Below are positions 22,091 to 30,212 of a stretch of 64,000 nt of DNA, piece by piece. A model generated the notes under the pieces. That model searched no databases. It saw only the letters and a list, made by a program, of their open reading frames with translations, and was not told where the DNA came from. The stretch comes from CAZLCC01 sp964570845 (GTDB taxonomy: Bacteria > Patescibacteriota > Saccharimonadia > Saccharimonadales > Saccharimonadaceae). The translations under genes and the position numbers were made by a program. Within the stretch, counting starts at the first letter, position 1. Every line of letters starts with the position of its first letter. The stretch covers positions 186,001 through 250,000 of the forward strand of contig CAZMZB010000001.1 in NCBI GenBank assembly GCA_964570845.1. The letters are read 5' to 3'.

Positions 22091-22912
22091 ATGAAGAAAA
22101 AGCTTGCGCATTATCAAAAAACTGCTTGGGTACGCTGGCTCATCTTGATAATTATCGGTATTACAAATATCTATATCGTTACTAGCCCAGCAGCTGCTTT
22201 TATTGTTTTCCTGCTTCCAATCACCTTTGCTTTACTGCACAGCTTTATCATGTTTGGCAAGAAAAATACGCTCGTTATTTTTGCTATCATCATGCTAATT
22301 TCATATTTTGCAGAGGTTATAGGTGTGCACACTGGTGAGTTGTTTGGTGTATATTATTACAATAATAGTGGGGTAAACGGCTTTTTGGTCAATGGAGTAC
22401 CACCACTTGTCACCTTTAGCTATGTTTCGATGGGCTATATATCCTATGTTATTGCTCGCATTATCTTGGGACAGTATAAAAAGCTTAAAGGTTGGATGCT
22501 GTTGGGCGTGCCTACCCTTGCAGCTACTTTCATGACAATTTGGGATATGAGCTTTGATCCTGTTATTTCTTATGTCAAACATCTCTATATTTGGGAAAAT
22601 GGCGGCGCCTATTTCGGTGTTCCAATTGAAAACTTCACAGGTTGGTTTATCACTACCTTCATTTTCTTCTTGCTTATCTCTCTTTATCTCAACACAGTTG
22701 CTAAAGACTCAGACTTTTTGAAAAACCCAAGTAAATCGTTTCTTGCGGAAGTAATTGTGGCCATGTTCGTAAACGCATTTGCCACGATTATCCAAGGATT
22801 TACTCCTGGCGCAACCGATCTCCATCAAGCAATGGGACTGATCGCTCTCTTCGCCCTCGGAATACCGATGCTGACCGCTGCATTTCGACTCTTAGAAACA
22901 AAGAGGGTCTAA
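22091..22912 (+). CDS. DUF422/CruF-like carotenoid biosynthesis membrane protein
   Basis: A 273-aa protein with about seven transmembrane helices. The family pattern is visible: SYFAEVIGVHTGELFGVYYY, VNGVPPLVTFSYVSMGY, TIWDMSFDPVISY, and IWENGGAYFGVPIENFTGWF. In other bacteria the family hydrates carotenoid end groups (CruF, C1',2'-hydratase). No other carotenoid gene is near, so the substrate here is unclear and may be an imported lipid. TATAAT (22072-22077) precedes the ATG by 13 nt. Confidence 0.8.
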   Translation: MKKKLAHYQKTAWVRWLILIIIGITNIYIVTSPAAAFIVFLLPITFALLHSFIMFGKKNTLVIFAIIMLISYFAEVIGVHTGELFGVYYYNNSGVNGFLVNGVPPLVTFSYVSMGYISYVIARIILGQYKKLKGWMLLGVPTLAATFMTIWDMSFDPVISYVKHLYIWENGGAYFGVPIENFTGWFITTFIFFLLISLYLNTVAKDSDFLKNPSKSFLAEVIVAMFVNAFATIIQGFTPGATDLHQAMGLIALFALGIPMLTAAFRLLETKRV

Positions 22913-22915
22913 AAA

Positions 22916-24505
22916 TTACATATTGTGACGTACAATATGTTCTAATGCATATTGTATTGTGCCACCTACTTTCTTACCCGGATTGAAGATATTGAGCGGA
23001 TCGAATATATGCTTTACTTCAGCAAATAAATCGACCATCTCTGAGCCAAACTGCTTTTCTAGATATGGCGTGCGGATAATGCCATCATTATGATCAACAC
23101 TGATTGACCCACCAAATGAAATGACCAGGTCGTTTACTTTTGTCTCAAGTTCTATCACTCGCTCTGCCGCTCCTTCAGCCTCCATATTTACCAGTGGAAC
23201 TAGGCGAATACTGCCATCACCAATATGACCTGCATAGGTATAGGTCATATTATATTCAGCTAAAATTGCTTCTAGCTTCACGAGGAAATCTCCATATTTT
23301 TCAAGCGGCACAATCGTGTCCTCTAAAAATGCCATTGCACGATGGTCAGGGGTAGGGTTTTCAAGTAACATCTTAAAGCTCTTGCGACGAATTAGAAGAT
23401 AGCTCTCAACAGTTGCATCATCTTCAATCCAGAATGTCTCTTTTTCGATGGCTTCAAGTGATACCTTAGCCTTTCTTGCTTGATCATCCGCTTCTTGCTG
23501 GGTATTTCCTTCAAAAAGAGTCATGATAACCATATGCTTACCATCAGCAGTGTGTGCCCGAGCAGCATCTTCTGGATAAAGCTGTTTTGCAAGATTGTAA
23601 GTATGATAATCAAATGTCTCACAGGTAACCGGAGTATGACTCATCGCCATAGTAACAACTGGAGTCAAGTCTTTTAAGTCTTTGATCGGCGTGACAATCA
23701 TTCTGCTAGCTGGTGCAATATCTACAAGCTTAAGCTCAGCTTCTGTCACAATACCCAGTGTTCCTTGTGCTCCAATAAACAATCTTGCCATATTAAAAAC
23801 TGTGTTGTCTTTATTCCAAAGCTCCCACAAAGCATAGCCGGCTGCGTTCTTTTTTGTTAACGGGTGATGCGCATCAATAACACTTTTATTTTTCCCTATT
23901 AGCTCTGTAACTCGTCTATATATTTCTCCCTCGAGTGTATGTTGAGATTTTTTTTGCTCAAGCTGCTGTAAGGTCAATGGTCCAAATTCATATTCATGAC
24001 CATCTGAAAGAATAACTTTTAAAATATCGATATTTTTACTTGTCGCACCATATTTTACCGATTTTTCCCCTGAAGCATTATTGCCAATCATACCGCCAAT
24101 ACCACAAATATCATGTGACGACGTGTATGGAGCAAATAATAAATCATGCAGATGCGTGGCCTTCTCAACTTCAATATGCATCACGCCGCCTTGGACTCGC
24201 AGTGTTTTCTTGGTTTTATCAATATCATAAATTTTATTTAATTGACTAACATCAACAACATAACCCTCGGTGAGAGATCCGCCAGACATACAGGTACCGC
24301 CATTTCGTGCAGCGATTGAAATATTCTTGCCTTGTCTTTTTTCTTCAGATATAAAAGCAACAAGCTGTTTAATATCTTCGACACCTTGCGGCTGAATCAC
24401 CGCCTGAGGCTTTACTTCAAAAATGCTCGCATCATGACTATACGTCCGACGAGCTTCTTCGGAAACATCAATCATACCTTTAAGTGTTTTTTCAATCTGT
24501 TTCAT
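22916..24505 (-). CDS. FAD-linked oxidase, D-lactate dehydrogenase/GlcD-like
   Basis: A 529-aa flavoprotein. The FAD-binding_4 domain has ISIAARNGGTCMSGGSLTEG and GIGGMIGNNASGEKSVKYGA; the C-terminal FAD-oxidase domain has YAGHIGDGSIRLVP and ends GSISVDHNDGIIRTPYLEKQFG...FDPLNIFNPGKK. It is likely to oxidise a 2-hydroxyacid such as D-lactate. The Fe-S (CCG/GlpC-like) C-terminal part found in larger relatives is missing. The last codons contain a 9-bp hairpin (22918-22940) facing the convergent DUF422 gene, which may act as a weak bidirectional terminator. Confidence 0.88.
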   Translation of the reverse strand: MKQIEKTLKGMIDVSEEARRTYSHDASIFEVKPQAVIQPQGVEDIKQLVAFISEEKRQGKNISIAARNGGTCMSGGSLTEGYVVDVSQLNKIYDIDKTKKTLRVQGGVMHIEVEKATHLHDLLFAPYTSSHDICGIGGMIGNNASGEKSVKYGATSKNIDILKVILSDGHEYEFGPLTLQQLEQKKSQHTLEGEIYRRVTELIGKNKSVIDAHHPLTKKNAAGYALWELWNKDNTVFNMARLFIGAQGTLGIVTEAELKLVDIAPASRMIVTPIKDLKDLTPVVTMAMSHTPVTCETFDYHTYNLAKQLYPEDAARAHTADGKHMVIMTLFEGNTQQEADDQARKAKVSLEAIEKETFWIEDDATVESYLLIRRKSFKMLLENPTPDHRAMAFLEDTIVPLEKYGDFLVKLEAILAEYNMTYTYAGHIGDGSIRLVPLVNMEAEGAAERVIELETKVNDLVISFGGSISVDHNDGIIRTPYLEKQFGSEMVDLFAEVKHIFDPLNIFNPGKKVGGTIQYALEHIVRHNM

Positions 24506-24560
24506 GTGTTTTTATGTTTTCTTTAGCTGTTTTAAGTATAGCGCACTTTTGAAAAGAAAA

Positions 24561-25022
24561 TTATATTTTCTTTACTTTCACCATGCTGTGGCGGATAACC
24601 TGGCCATCGAGTGTATACCCTGCCTGCAATTCCTCGGCAATTACTTCTTTGCTGCCATCTCCATCTTCCATTTGAATCGCTTCATGAAGCTCTGGATTAA
24701 AAACTGTTCCAGGACTAGCATTAATGCGTTTTACGTTTAAACTTTCAAGAGACTTTTCAAGATTCTTCACTAGACTCACCACTCCCTGCACCCATGCATT
24801 TTTTTCGAGCTCTTTGGGAGCATAAGCAATTGCCCGTTCAATATTATCTATAACTGGTAACAACTTCATAACTGCACTGCTTCGACCAGACTCACGAGCT
24901 TGCTGCTTTTCAATTTCAACTCGCTTTCGATAATTTTCAAAGTCGGCACGAATACGCTGAAGGTCAGCGGTTACATCAACGAGTTTTTCTTCCAACTCCT
25001 GCTGTTTTTTTGATTTTGGCAT
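24561..25022 (-). CDS. grpE: Nucleotide exchange factor GrpE
   Basis: A 153-aa, short GrpE. The long coiled coil is at residues 5-60 (ELEEKLVDVTADLQRIRADFENYRKR), and the C-terminal beta domain has LHEAIQMEDGDG and LQAGYTLDGQVIRHSMVKV. It releases ADP from DnaK. It begins 3 bases after the hrcA stop, so hrcA-grpE is one operon under CIRCE control. Confidence 0.95.
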   Translation of the reverse strand: MPKSKKQQELEEKLVDVTADLQRIRADFENYRKRVEIEKQQARESGRSSAVMKLLPVIDNIERAIAYAPKELEKNAWVQGVVSLVKNLEKSLESLNVKRINASPGTVFNPELHEAIQMEDGDGSKEVIAEELQAGYTLDGQVIRHSMVKVKKI

Positions 25023-25025
25023 CGT

Positions 25026-25730
25026 TTATAATACCTCCTCTAACATTGCACCCGCATGACGAACTAAATTCATCACTTTACCATAACTCTGCCTGGTTGG
25101 ACCCAGCACACCAATATAGCTTCGATCAGAATATGGCGAGCGAAAACGACTGATAATGAGCGTCGCACCACTGGTTTTACCAATAGGATTTTCATGCCCA
25201 ATAAACACATTGAGTGGTTCGTTTGGTGCTGCTTCGCGAAGCCATGGCTCTAGATTATCAAGCAGGCTGGCAATTGACTGCACAGATGTTCCTTGACTAA
25301 ATTCTGGTTGAGAAAAGAGATTACTCATACCACTCATATACATCTGATTACCAATGGTCGCAATACCCAAATTGTGCGTCAGCTCCACCAGACTATCGAC
25401 TGCACCGCGAATTGCATGGTCAGTACTTGTTGCATTAGTATTCACCCGTGCTTCAATTGCCTTCACACTTCGATCAAGCTTTGGCTGATTACTCTCAGCC
25501 TCGGTGAGTATATTTACATAGTGGCGATAGCCCTTATCTGTTGGAATACGACCAGCACTGGTGTGGGGTTGAGAAATCATACCCATTTCTTCGAGCCGGG
25601 CCATTTCAGCACGAATCGTTGCACTTGAAACACCAAACAGTTTAGCAAGCGTAACTGACCCAACGGGCACCGCAACTTCCGCATATTGCTCGATAATTGA
25701 CGCTAGTATTTGCTGTTGTCTTTCTGTCAT
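25026..25730 (-). CDS. hrcA: Heat-shock repressor HrcA
   Basis: A 234-aa repressor: winged-helix N-terminus MTERQQQILASIIEQYAEVA with VSSATIRAEMARLEEMGMISQPHTSAGRIPTDKGYRHYV, here quoted by its parts SSATIRAEM and AGRIPTDKGYR, followed by the GAF-like dimer domain and the C-terminal SYIGVLGPTRQSYGKVM. The family is usually about 340 aa, so the central domain is shortened. It represses its own operon, dnaK and dnaJ through CIRCE. The start at 25730 is used because the longer ORF begins inside the promoter. Confidence 0.95.
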   Translation of the reverse strand: MTERQQQILASIIEQYAEVAVPVGSVTLAKLFGVSSATIRAEMARLEEMGMISQPHTSAGRIPTDKGYRHYVNILTEAESNQPKLDRSVKAIEARVNTNATSTDHAIRGAVDSLVELTHNLGIATIGNQMYMSGMSNLFSQPEFSQGTSVQSIASLLDNLEPWLREAAPNEPLNVFIGHENPIGKTSGATLIISRFRSPYSDRSYIGVLGPTRQSYGKVMNLVRHAGAMLEEVL

Positions 25731-25744
25731 AAATATATGCTTAA

Positions 25745-25783
25745 ATAATAGCGCCTCTAGCACTCAAAGTCAAAGAGTGCTAA
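25745..25783 (-). promoter_or_regulatory. hrcA promoter with CIRCE operator
   Basis: CTAGCACTC - 9 bases - GAGTGCTAA (25757-25783). On the minus strand TTGACT (25768-25773) lies in the spacer and TATTAT (25745-25750) follows after 17 bases. The operator overlaps the last codons and stop of the upstream guanylate kinase gene. Confidence 0.93.
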
Positions 25784-26495
25784 TCTGTATCTTCATTGCT
25801 TCAAGAATTTCTTCTGCTGTTGTGCGGCCAATATCATATGATTGATCATCTTGAAAACCAGTTTTTGCAATGGCATCAACTGCTTTCACTGCCTCGTCCA
25901 AATCATCATTAACGATGATTGAATAGTAGTTTGTATTAAGAATGTGCTCAATTTCAGCAATGGCGGTCTGCATGCGAAGCTTCTTGGAGTCATTACCCGC
26001 CTTCTCTCCCCAGCGTTTTTTCCAACGCTGTTGCCATACGTTATAACTTGGAGGCAACAGAAATACCGCATGAACAGCATCTGGCGCAAATGATTTATAT
26101 TCCATGACGCCTTGTATCTCAATATCACAAACTGCTATCTTCTTTTGACGAGCCGCTTTTTCAAACTCCTCAATACTGGTACCATAAATATTTCCACTAT
26201 AATACTTCGCTTCAACAAACTCATGATTTTCGAGCATTTCTTCAGCTCTTTCTAAAGAAATGAAATAATATTCAACACCCTCTTTTTCCATTATCCCATT
26301 ATTTTTTCTCGGTTTACGGGTTGTGTGCGAGACAATCTGGTGATATTTTCCTGTTTCGAGTAATATGCGCTGAATAGTATCTTTTCCAGCCCCTGAAATT
26401 CCAACTAAAAATAACGTCTTTACTTGAGAAACAATGTCTTTCGCCTTTTGATTTGGATTATAGCTTGATAATAAGAATTCAAGATTACTGTTCAT
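25770..26495 (-). CDS. gmk: Guanylate kinase
   Basis: A 241-aa kinase: P-loop LFLVGISGAGKDTIQR, GMP-binding SHTTRKPR and GVEYYFISLERAEEM, FVEAKYYSGNIYGTS, and the lid around QQRWKKRWGEK. It phosphorylates GMP to GDP. It is about 35 residues longer than typical, with an N-terminal extension (residues 1-25) and a C-terminal tail (DDQSYDIGRTTAEEILEAM). The divergence leaves some room for a different nucleotide monophosphate. The 3' end carries half of the hrcA CIRCE. Confidence 0.88.
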   Translation of the reverse strand: MNSNLEFLLSSYNPNQKAKDIVSQVKTLFLVGISGAGKDTIQRILLETGKYHQIVSHTTRKPRKNNGIMEKEGVEYYFISLERAEEMLENHEFVEAKYYSGNIYGTSIEEFEKAARQKKIAVCDIEIQGVMEYKSFAPDAVHAVFLLPPSYNVWQQRWKKRWGEKAGNDSKKLRMQTAIAEIEHILNTNYYSIIVNDDLDEAVKAVDAIAKTGFQDDQSYDIGRTTAEEILEAMKIQISTL

Positions 26496-26518
26496 GATGT
26501 CTTTTCAATATAGCAGAT

Positions 26519-27283
26519 TTAACTTCGCAGGCGATAACCTTTCTTGAAAAGATGGAGATTGACACCCACCAAAATGACTAAAGCGATAAAAATAATTAAG
26601 AGCGAAAGATACGGGTTCACATCTGCTTCACCAAGCATACTATAGCGAACTGTGTTAATCATATAAAAAAGTGGATCAAATTGCGTCAACGTTTTGAATG
26701 GCTCGGGTAAAAGGGTGATTGAATAAAAGACACCGCCCAAGAAAATAAGGGGTTGAATAACAAAGGTTTGATAAAAACTAATATTGTCAAAATTCTCTGC
26801 ACGAAGACCAATCAATACTCCAAGCGATGCAAAAAAGAGCCCGCACAATGTTAAGCTCACTAGTAAAAGTAGCGGATGGACTACTGGCAGATCAATAAGA
26901 ATGAATGCAGTAACAAACGTAATTGTGGTAATGATAGCAGCTCGAATAAAACCTCCGAGAGTAAACGCAGCAAGAAGAGCACTGTTAGATACTGGCGACG
27001 CTAGTTGATCATCAATTGCTCTCATTATTTTTTGCTGCGCCAGTGAAGAAGAATTATTGGCAAACGCATTAATTGTCATTGCCATTAACAAAAGTCCTGG
27101 AATAATAAATGCAACGTAAGAATGTCCATCAAGTTCTTGAATACGGCTGCCGAGCGCTGCACCAAAAATACTAATGTAGAGGTAGGTTTCAAGTAGCGGT
27201 CCAAAAATAGTCTGTTTTTTAATAGACCAAAAGCGATGCACTTCACGACGCAGCACGCTATAAAAACTAATAAAATTACTCAT
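26519..27283 (-). CDS. ABC-2 type transporter permease
   Basis: A 254-aa permease with six transmembrane helices and the ABC-2 signature in the last third (FYQTFVIQPLIFLGGVFYSI...PFKTLTQFDPLFYMINTVRY). The conserved N-terminal amphipathic region is LRREVHRFWSIKKQTIFGPLLE. Exports drugs, lipids or polysaccharides in related systems. Its start overlaps the stop of the ATPase gene by 4 bp, so they form one exporter. Substrate unknown. Confidence 0.92.
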   Translation of the reverse strand: MSNFISFYSVLRREVHRFWSIKKQTIFGPLLETYLYISIFGAALGSRIQELDGHSYVAFIIPGLLLMAMTINAFANNSSSLAQQKIMRAIDDQLASPVSNSALLAAFTLGGFIRAAIITTITFVTAFILIDLPVVHPLLLLVSLTLCGLFFASLGVLIGLRAENFDNISFYQTFVIQPLIFLGGVFYSITLLPEPFKTLTQFDPLFYMINTVRYSMLGEADVNPYLSLLIIFIALVILVGVNLHLFKKGYRLRS

Positions 27284-28047
27284 AGCATGTTCCCCCGAGT
27301 TAATTCTTCTCGCCCCACAACTGAGAGATAAACATCTTCTAAACTTTTCTTTTTGAATTGTTTTTTAAGTTCACTCGATGTGCCCTCCTTGATGATTTCA
27401 CCTTGATTAATCAGTGCAATTCTATCACAAAGCTCTTCAGCCTCCTCAATGTAATGTGTCGTTAAAAGAACAGTCGTGCCAGATTTATTTATCTTTTTTA
27501 TATATTTCCAAAGCTCAAGGCGCAGTTCGACATCCACACCGGCAGTTGGTTCATCAAGGATGAGAAACTTTGGTTTGTGCATAAGCGCTCGTGCAATCAC
27601 CACTCGACGTTTCATGCCACCAGAGAGCATCATAGTTTTTGACTTTCGTTTTTCCGTTAGTGAAAAATCTTCAAGCAGCTGATCGATTCTCTTCTTTCGC
27701 TCCGTCTTTTTCATACCATAATAGCCGCCATGAAAATCAAGCGTATCTTCAACATTCAAGAACCAGTCAAGATTAATATCCTGAGGAGCTAATCCGCACA
27801 ACTGTCTGGCTGCTTGATAATCTTGAATGATATCACTGCCAAAAACCGTTGCTGTACCACTAGTTGGAACTGCTAACCCCATGATGCAGTGAATCAATGT
27901 TGATTTACCAGCACCATTCGGTCCAAGAAGACCCAAAAACTCGCCTTCTTTCACCTCTAAATCAATACCTTTTAGCGCTTTTGTGCCACTGGTATACTGT
28001 TTTTTAAGACCGCGAACAGCAAGTGCAGTCTCTTTCTTCTTTATCAT
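27280..28047 (-). CDS. ABC transporter ATP-binding protein
   Basis: A 255-aa ATPase: Walker A LLGPNGAGKSTL, Q-loop LAPQDINLDW, signature LSGGMKRRVVIARAL, Walker B FLILDEPTAGVD and H-loop LLTTHYIEEAE. It belongs to the DRA/CcmA subfamily paired with ABC-2 permeases. The start MIKKKETALAV at 28047 is 7 nt after TATACT (28055-28060); the longer ORF would start inside the promoter, so the mRNA is likely leaderless. Confidence 0.93.
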   Translation of the reverse strand: MIKKKETALAVRGLKKQYTSGTKALKGIDLEVKEGEFLGLLGPNGAGKSTLIHCIMGLAVPTSGTATVFGSDIIQDYQAARQLCGLAPQDINLDWFLNVEDTLDFHGGYYGMKKTERKKRIDQLLEDFSLTEKRKSKTMMLSGGMKRRVVIARALMHKPKFLILDEPTAGVDVELRLELWKYIKKINKSGTTVLLTTHYIEEAEELCDRIALINQGEIIKEGTSSELKKQFKKKSLEDVYLSVVGREELTRGNML

Positions 28048-28147
28048 TATATTTAGTATAGCAGACGACAAAATTCCTGTGATTAAGAAATATGAGCTAA
28101 CAGTAAAAAGTTACTTAAATTATAAAGCACTTTATGGAGCTGCTAAG

Positions 28148-28687
28148 TCAAAGAAATAACATCACTACAGCCATTGCACCCATCAAGCCGTATTCAATCA
28201 GTGTGACTGTTGTAAGCGGCACTTTTAAAACAGTGCCGAGGCAAGCACACATAAATTTTTCTTTACGTGCTAATTTGATAGAAACACCAACTACATTGAT
28301 TGCGGTGATGATTATAGTGAACATATAAAGCCATGGATTTGTTACTGCCAATAAATAAAATGTGGCAAGTGTGACTTCAACAAACGGATAGAACCATCCC
28401 CAAAGTTTTGTTTTTTGAGCAATGAGATCGTATTCATGATATCCTTCGGCAAAACCCGGCAAATCAATGAATTTGAATAAGGCAAAATAAAGGAAGAAAA
28501 AGCCCATTACGGCATTAAACCAGTTAAGCAGTGTGTTACCTAAAAGTACAACATATATAACTGAGCTTAAGAATATAAAACCAATGACTGCAATTAAAGG
28601 GATATAGTCTTTAATAGAATGATTTCTTGGGTCAAGCGCCGGTGAAAGTTCAGCTGATTGATGATGTGTATGGTTGTCTTGAGCCAT
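28148..28687 (-). CDS. MauE/DoxX-like membrane protein
   Basis: A 179-aa protein with a His-rich N-terminus (DNHTHHQSAE) and four to five transmembrane helices, including YIPLIAVIGFIFLSSVIYVVLL and WFNAVMGFFFLYFALFKFIDLPGF. The C-terminal part has KFMCACLGTVLKVPLTTVTLIEYGL, with a CxC pair resembling MauE/DoxX-type redox or metal-associated proteins. The His-rich tail may bind metal. Divergent from the LysM gene. Confidence 0.75.
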   Translation of the reverse strand: MAQDNHTHHQSAELSPALDPRNHSIKDYIPLIAVIGFIFLSSVIYVVLLGNTLLNWFNAVMGFFFLYFALFKFIDLPGFAEGYHEYDLIAQKTKLWGWFYPFVEVTLATFYLLAVTNPWLYMFTIIITAINVVGVSIKLARKEKFMCACLGTVLKVPLTTVTLIEYGLMGAMAVVMLFL

Positions 28688-28743
28688 GATATTATTATAA
28701 TAGCATTATAACTAAAGAAGTGGTGGGAGAAGAGAGGGTTAGA

Positions 28744-29175
28744 ATGAAAAAATCATTAACACTGGCTATACTTTTGCCGTTATTTGCTTTGGCATTGGCA
28801 ATTATAGTCCCAGCACCAGAAACTTCAGCAGCAAGTAAAAAGAAAAAGAGCGAGTCAAATTCATATAGCTTTGTGGTACAAGAAGGCGATACTTATTCGC
28901 AAATTGCCAGAAAAGCAGTCCAGACTTATGGCATTCGTGAGAATATAAAACTTTCTCAAGCTGGCATCATTTTTGCTGAAACTAACCTAACCCAACAAGC
29001 TGGTTCTCCAGAACTTGCAATTGGGCAAACAGTTGAGCTGAAACAAGCAAACATTAAAGACTGGGTTGAAAAAGCCAAAAAACTGACTGGCGATGAACAG
29101 GCTGCATGGCAAACTTATGTACCATATGTTGATTTTAATACTGATGCCGTTGGGCAAGCGCCTCGCTCAAATTAA
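28744..29175 (+). CDS. Exported LysM-domain protein
   Basis: A 143-aa protein with a signal peptide (MKKSLTLAILLPLFALALAI, cleavage near ETSAAS), a basic linker KKKKSES, a LysM-like domain (FVVQEGDTYSQIARKAVQTYG...NLTQQAG...LAIGQTVEL) and a C-terminal tail. LysM binds peptidoglycan GlcNAc. The ATG at 28744 follows a purine-rich GAGAGGG site. Its terminator is inside the convergent CobW gene (29207-29234). Confidence 0.85.
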   Translation: MKKSLTLAILLPLFALALAIIVPAPETSAASKKKKSESNSYSFVVQEGDTYSQIARKAVQTYGIRENIKLSQAGIIFAETNLTQQAGSPELAIGQTVELKQANIKDWVEKAKKLTGDEQAAWQTYVPYVDFNTDAVGQAPRSN

Positions 29176-30194
29176 TTCTTAATATAGTTTCTTATATCCA
29201 ACATTTCCCCGGAAGAAATTTCTTCCGGGGTTTTGTCTATGCAACTTTCAAGTTGTCTGCTTAAAGCTAACTCATCAAACTCAATACCAACAAAAACCAG
29301 TTTCGTTTCAGTTGTTTCTTTTTCACTCCACCCTTCTGTAAAAAGATGAAGTTTGTTGCCAACCTTTTGTACTACCAATTTTTGTTCTAAGCCTTTCATG
29401 CCAAAATAAGCAAAGCCCTTAGCACGATAAACACCCTTCAGTGGTCTCTTTATAAAATCTAAAAATGCCTGTGGCTGCAAGGGTCGCTTTGTTTGAAAAG
29501 TAAAAGAAGTATAAAGACTGTGTAGATGAGAGCCATGATCATGATGGTAATTATCATAGATATGCGCCAAAGTAAGCTGCTGGCTACTTGAAGTATCAAT
29601 ATCAAATAAAAGCCTTGTATCAATTTCACCAAACTGAGTTTTGAGAATTGGTACATTCGGATTTATAGCTTCACACTCTTTAATAATCACCGCTTTCTCA
29701 TTTTCATGTATTGCATCCATTTTATTTAAAACAATGCAATCAGCTACCTTCAAATGATTTTTAATATCCGCATGTGCTCGTTTTATTTCTTGATAATGCA
29801 CGCTGTCGACGATATAGAGTAATCCCCCATATTCAATGCCCTTAACCTTATTCATTATTACCATTCTTTTTATTTCTGCTGGCTCAGCAATACCACTTGA
29901 TTCAATGATGATAACATCGATATTTTTATTTTGTTTGAGAATATTCTCAATTGTTTCATCAAGCCCATTCTCACCCATTGAACAGCAAATGCAGCCGTTA
30001 CTCAGCTCAATCTTTTCATCAGTTTTGCCCGCAACCAGCATGGCATCGATATTCACATCGCCAAAATCATTCACAATCACCGCAATCTTTTTGCCTTCGC
30101 TATGCGTCAATAGGTGATTTAAAAGTGTTGTCTTACCAGAGCCTAAAAAGCCCGCAATTACAATAACTGGAATATCTGTCTTTTTATCACTCAT
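29172..30194 (-). CDS. CobW/COG0523 family metal-chaperone GTPase
   Basis: A 340-aa G3E GTPase: Walker A IAGFLGSGKTTLLNHLL, the metal site GCICCSM, switch region IIESSGIAEP, NKMD guanine-specificity motif, and the C-terminal CobW_C domain (FIKRPLKGVYRAKGFAYFG). A His-rich loop (YDNYHHDHGSHLH) suggests zinc handling, as in ZNG1/YeiR. TATAAT (30201-30206) lies 6 nt before the ATG. Its last codons form the terminator palindrome of the LysM gene. Confidence 0.9.
   Translation of the reverse strand: MSDKKTDIPVIVIAGFLGSGKTTLLNHLLTHSEGKKIAVIVNDFGDVNIDAMLVAGKTDEKIELSNGCICCSMGENGLDETIENILKQNKNIDVIIIESSGIAEPAEIKRMVIMNKVKGIEYGGLLYIVDSVHYQEIKRAHADIKNHLKVADCIVLNKMDAIHENEKAVIIKECEAINPNVPILKTQFGEIDTRLLFDIDTSSSQQLTLAHIYDNYHHDHGSHLHSLYTSFTFQTKRPLQPQAFLDFIKRPLKGVYRAKGFAYFGMKGLEQKLVVQKVGNKLHLFTEGWSEKETTETKLVFVGIEFDELALSRQLESCIDKTPEEISSGEMLDIRNYIKN
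29207..29234 (+). terminator. LysM-gene terminator inside the cobW coding sequence
   Basis: A 24-base perfect palindrome CCCCGGAAGAAATTTCTTCCGGGG (positions 29207-29230; central bases AAATTT) is followed on the plus strand by TTTTG. It lies 32 bases past the LysM stop and simultaneously encodes TPEEISSG near the CobW C-terminus. Confidence 0.85.
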
Positions 30195-30212
30195 ATCTTT
30201 ATTATACGTTGT

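Noticed and set aside
22918..22940. 9-bp hairpin as a strong terminator
   Set aside because: AT-rich, no T run on either side; at most a weak convergent-gene signal.
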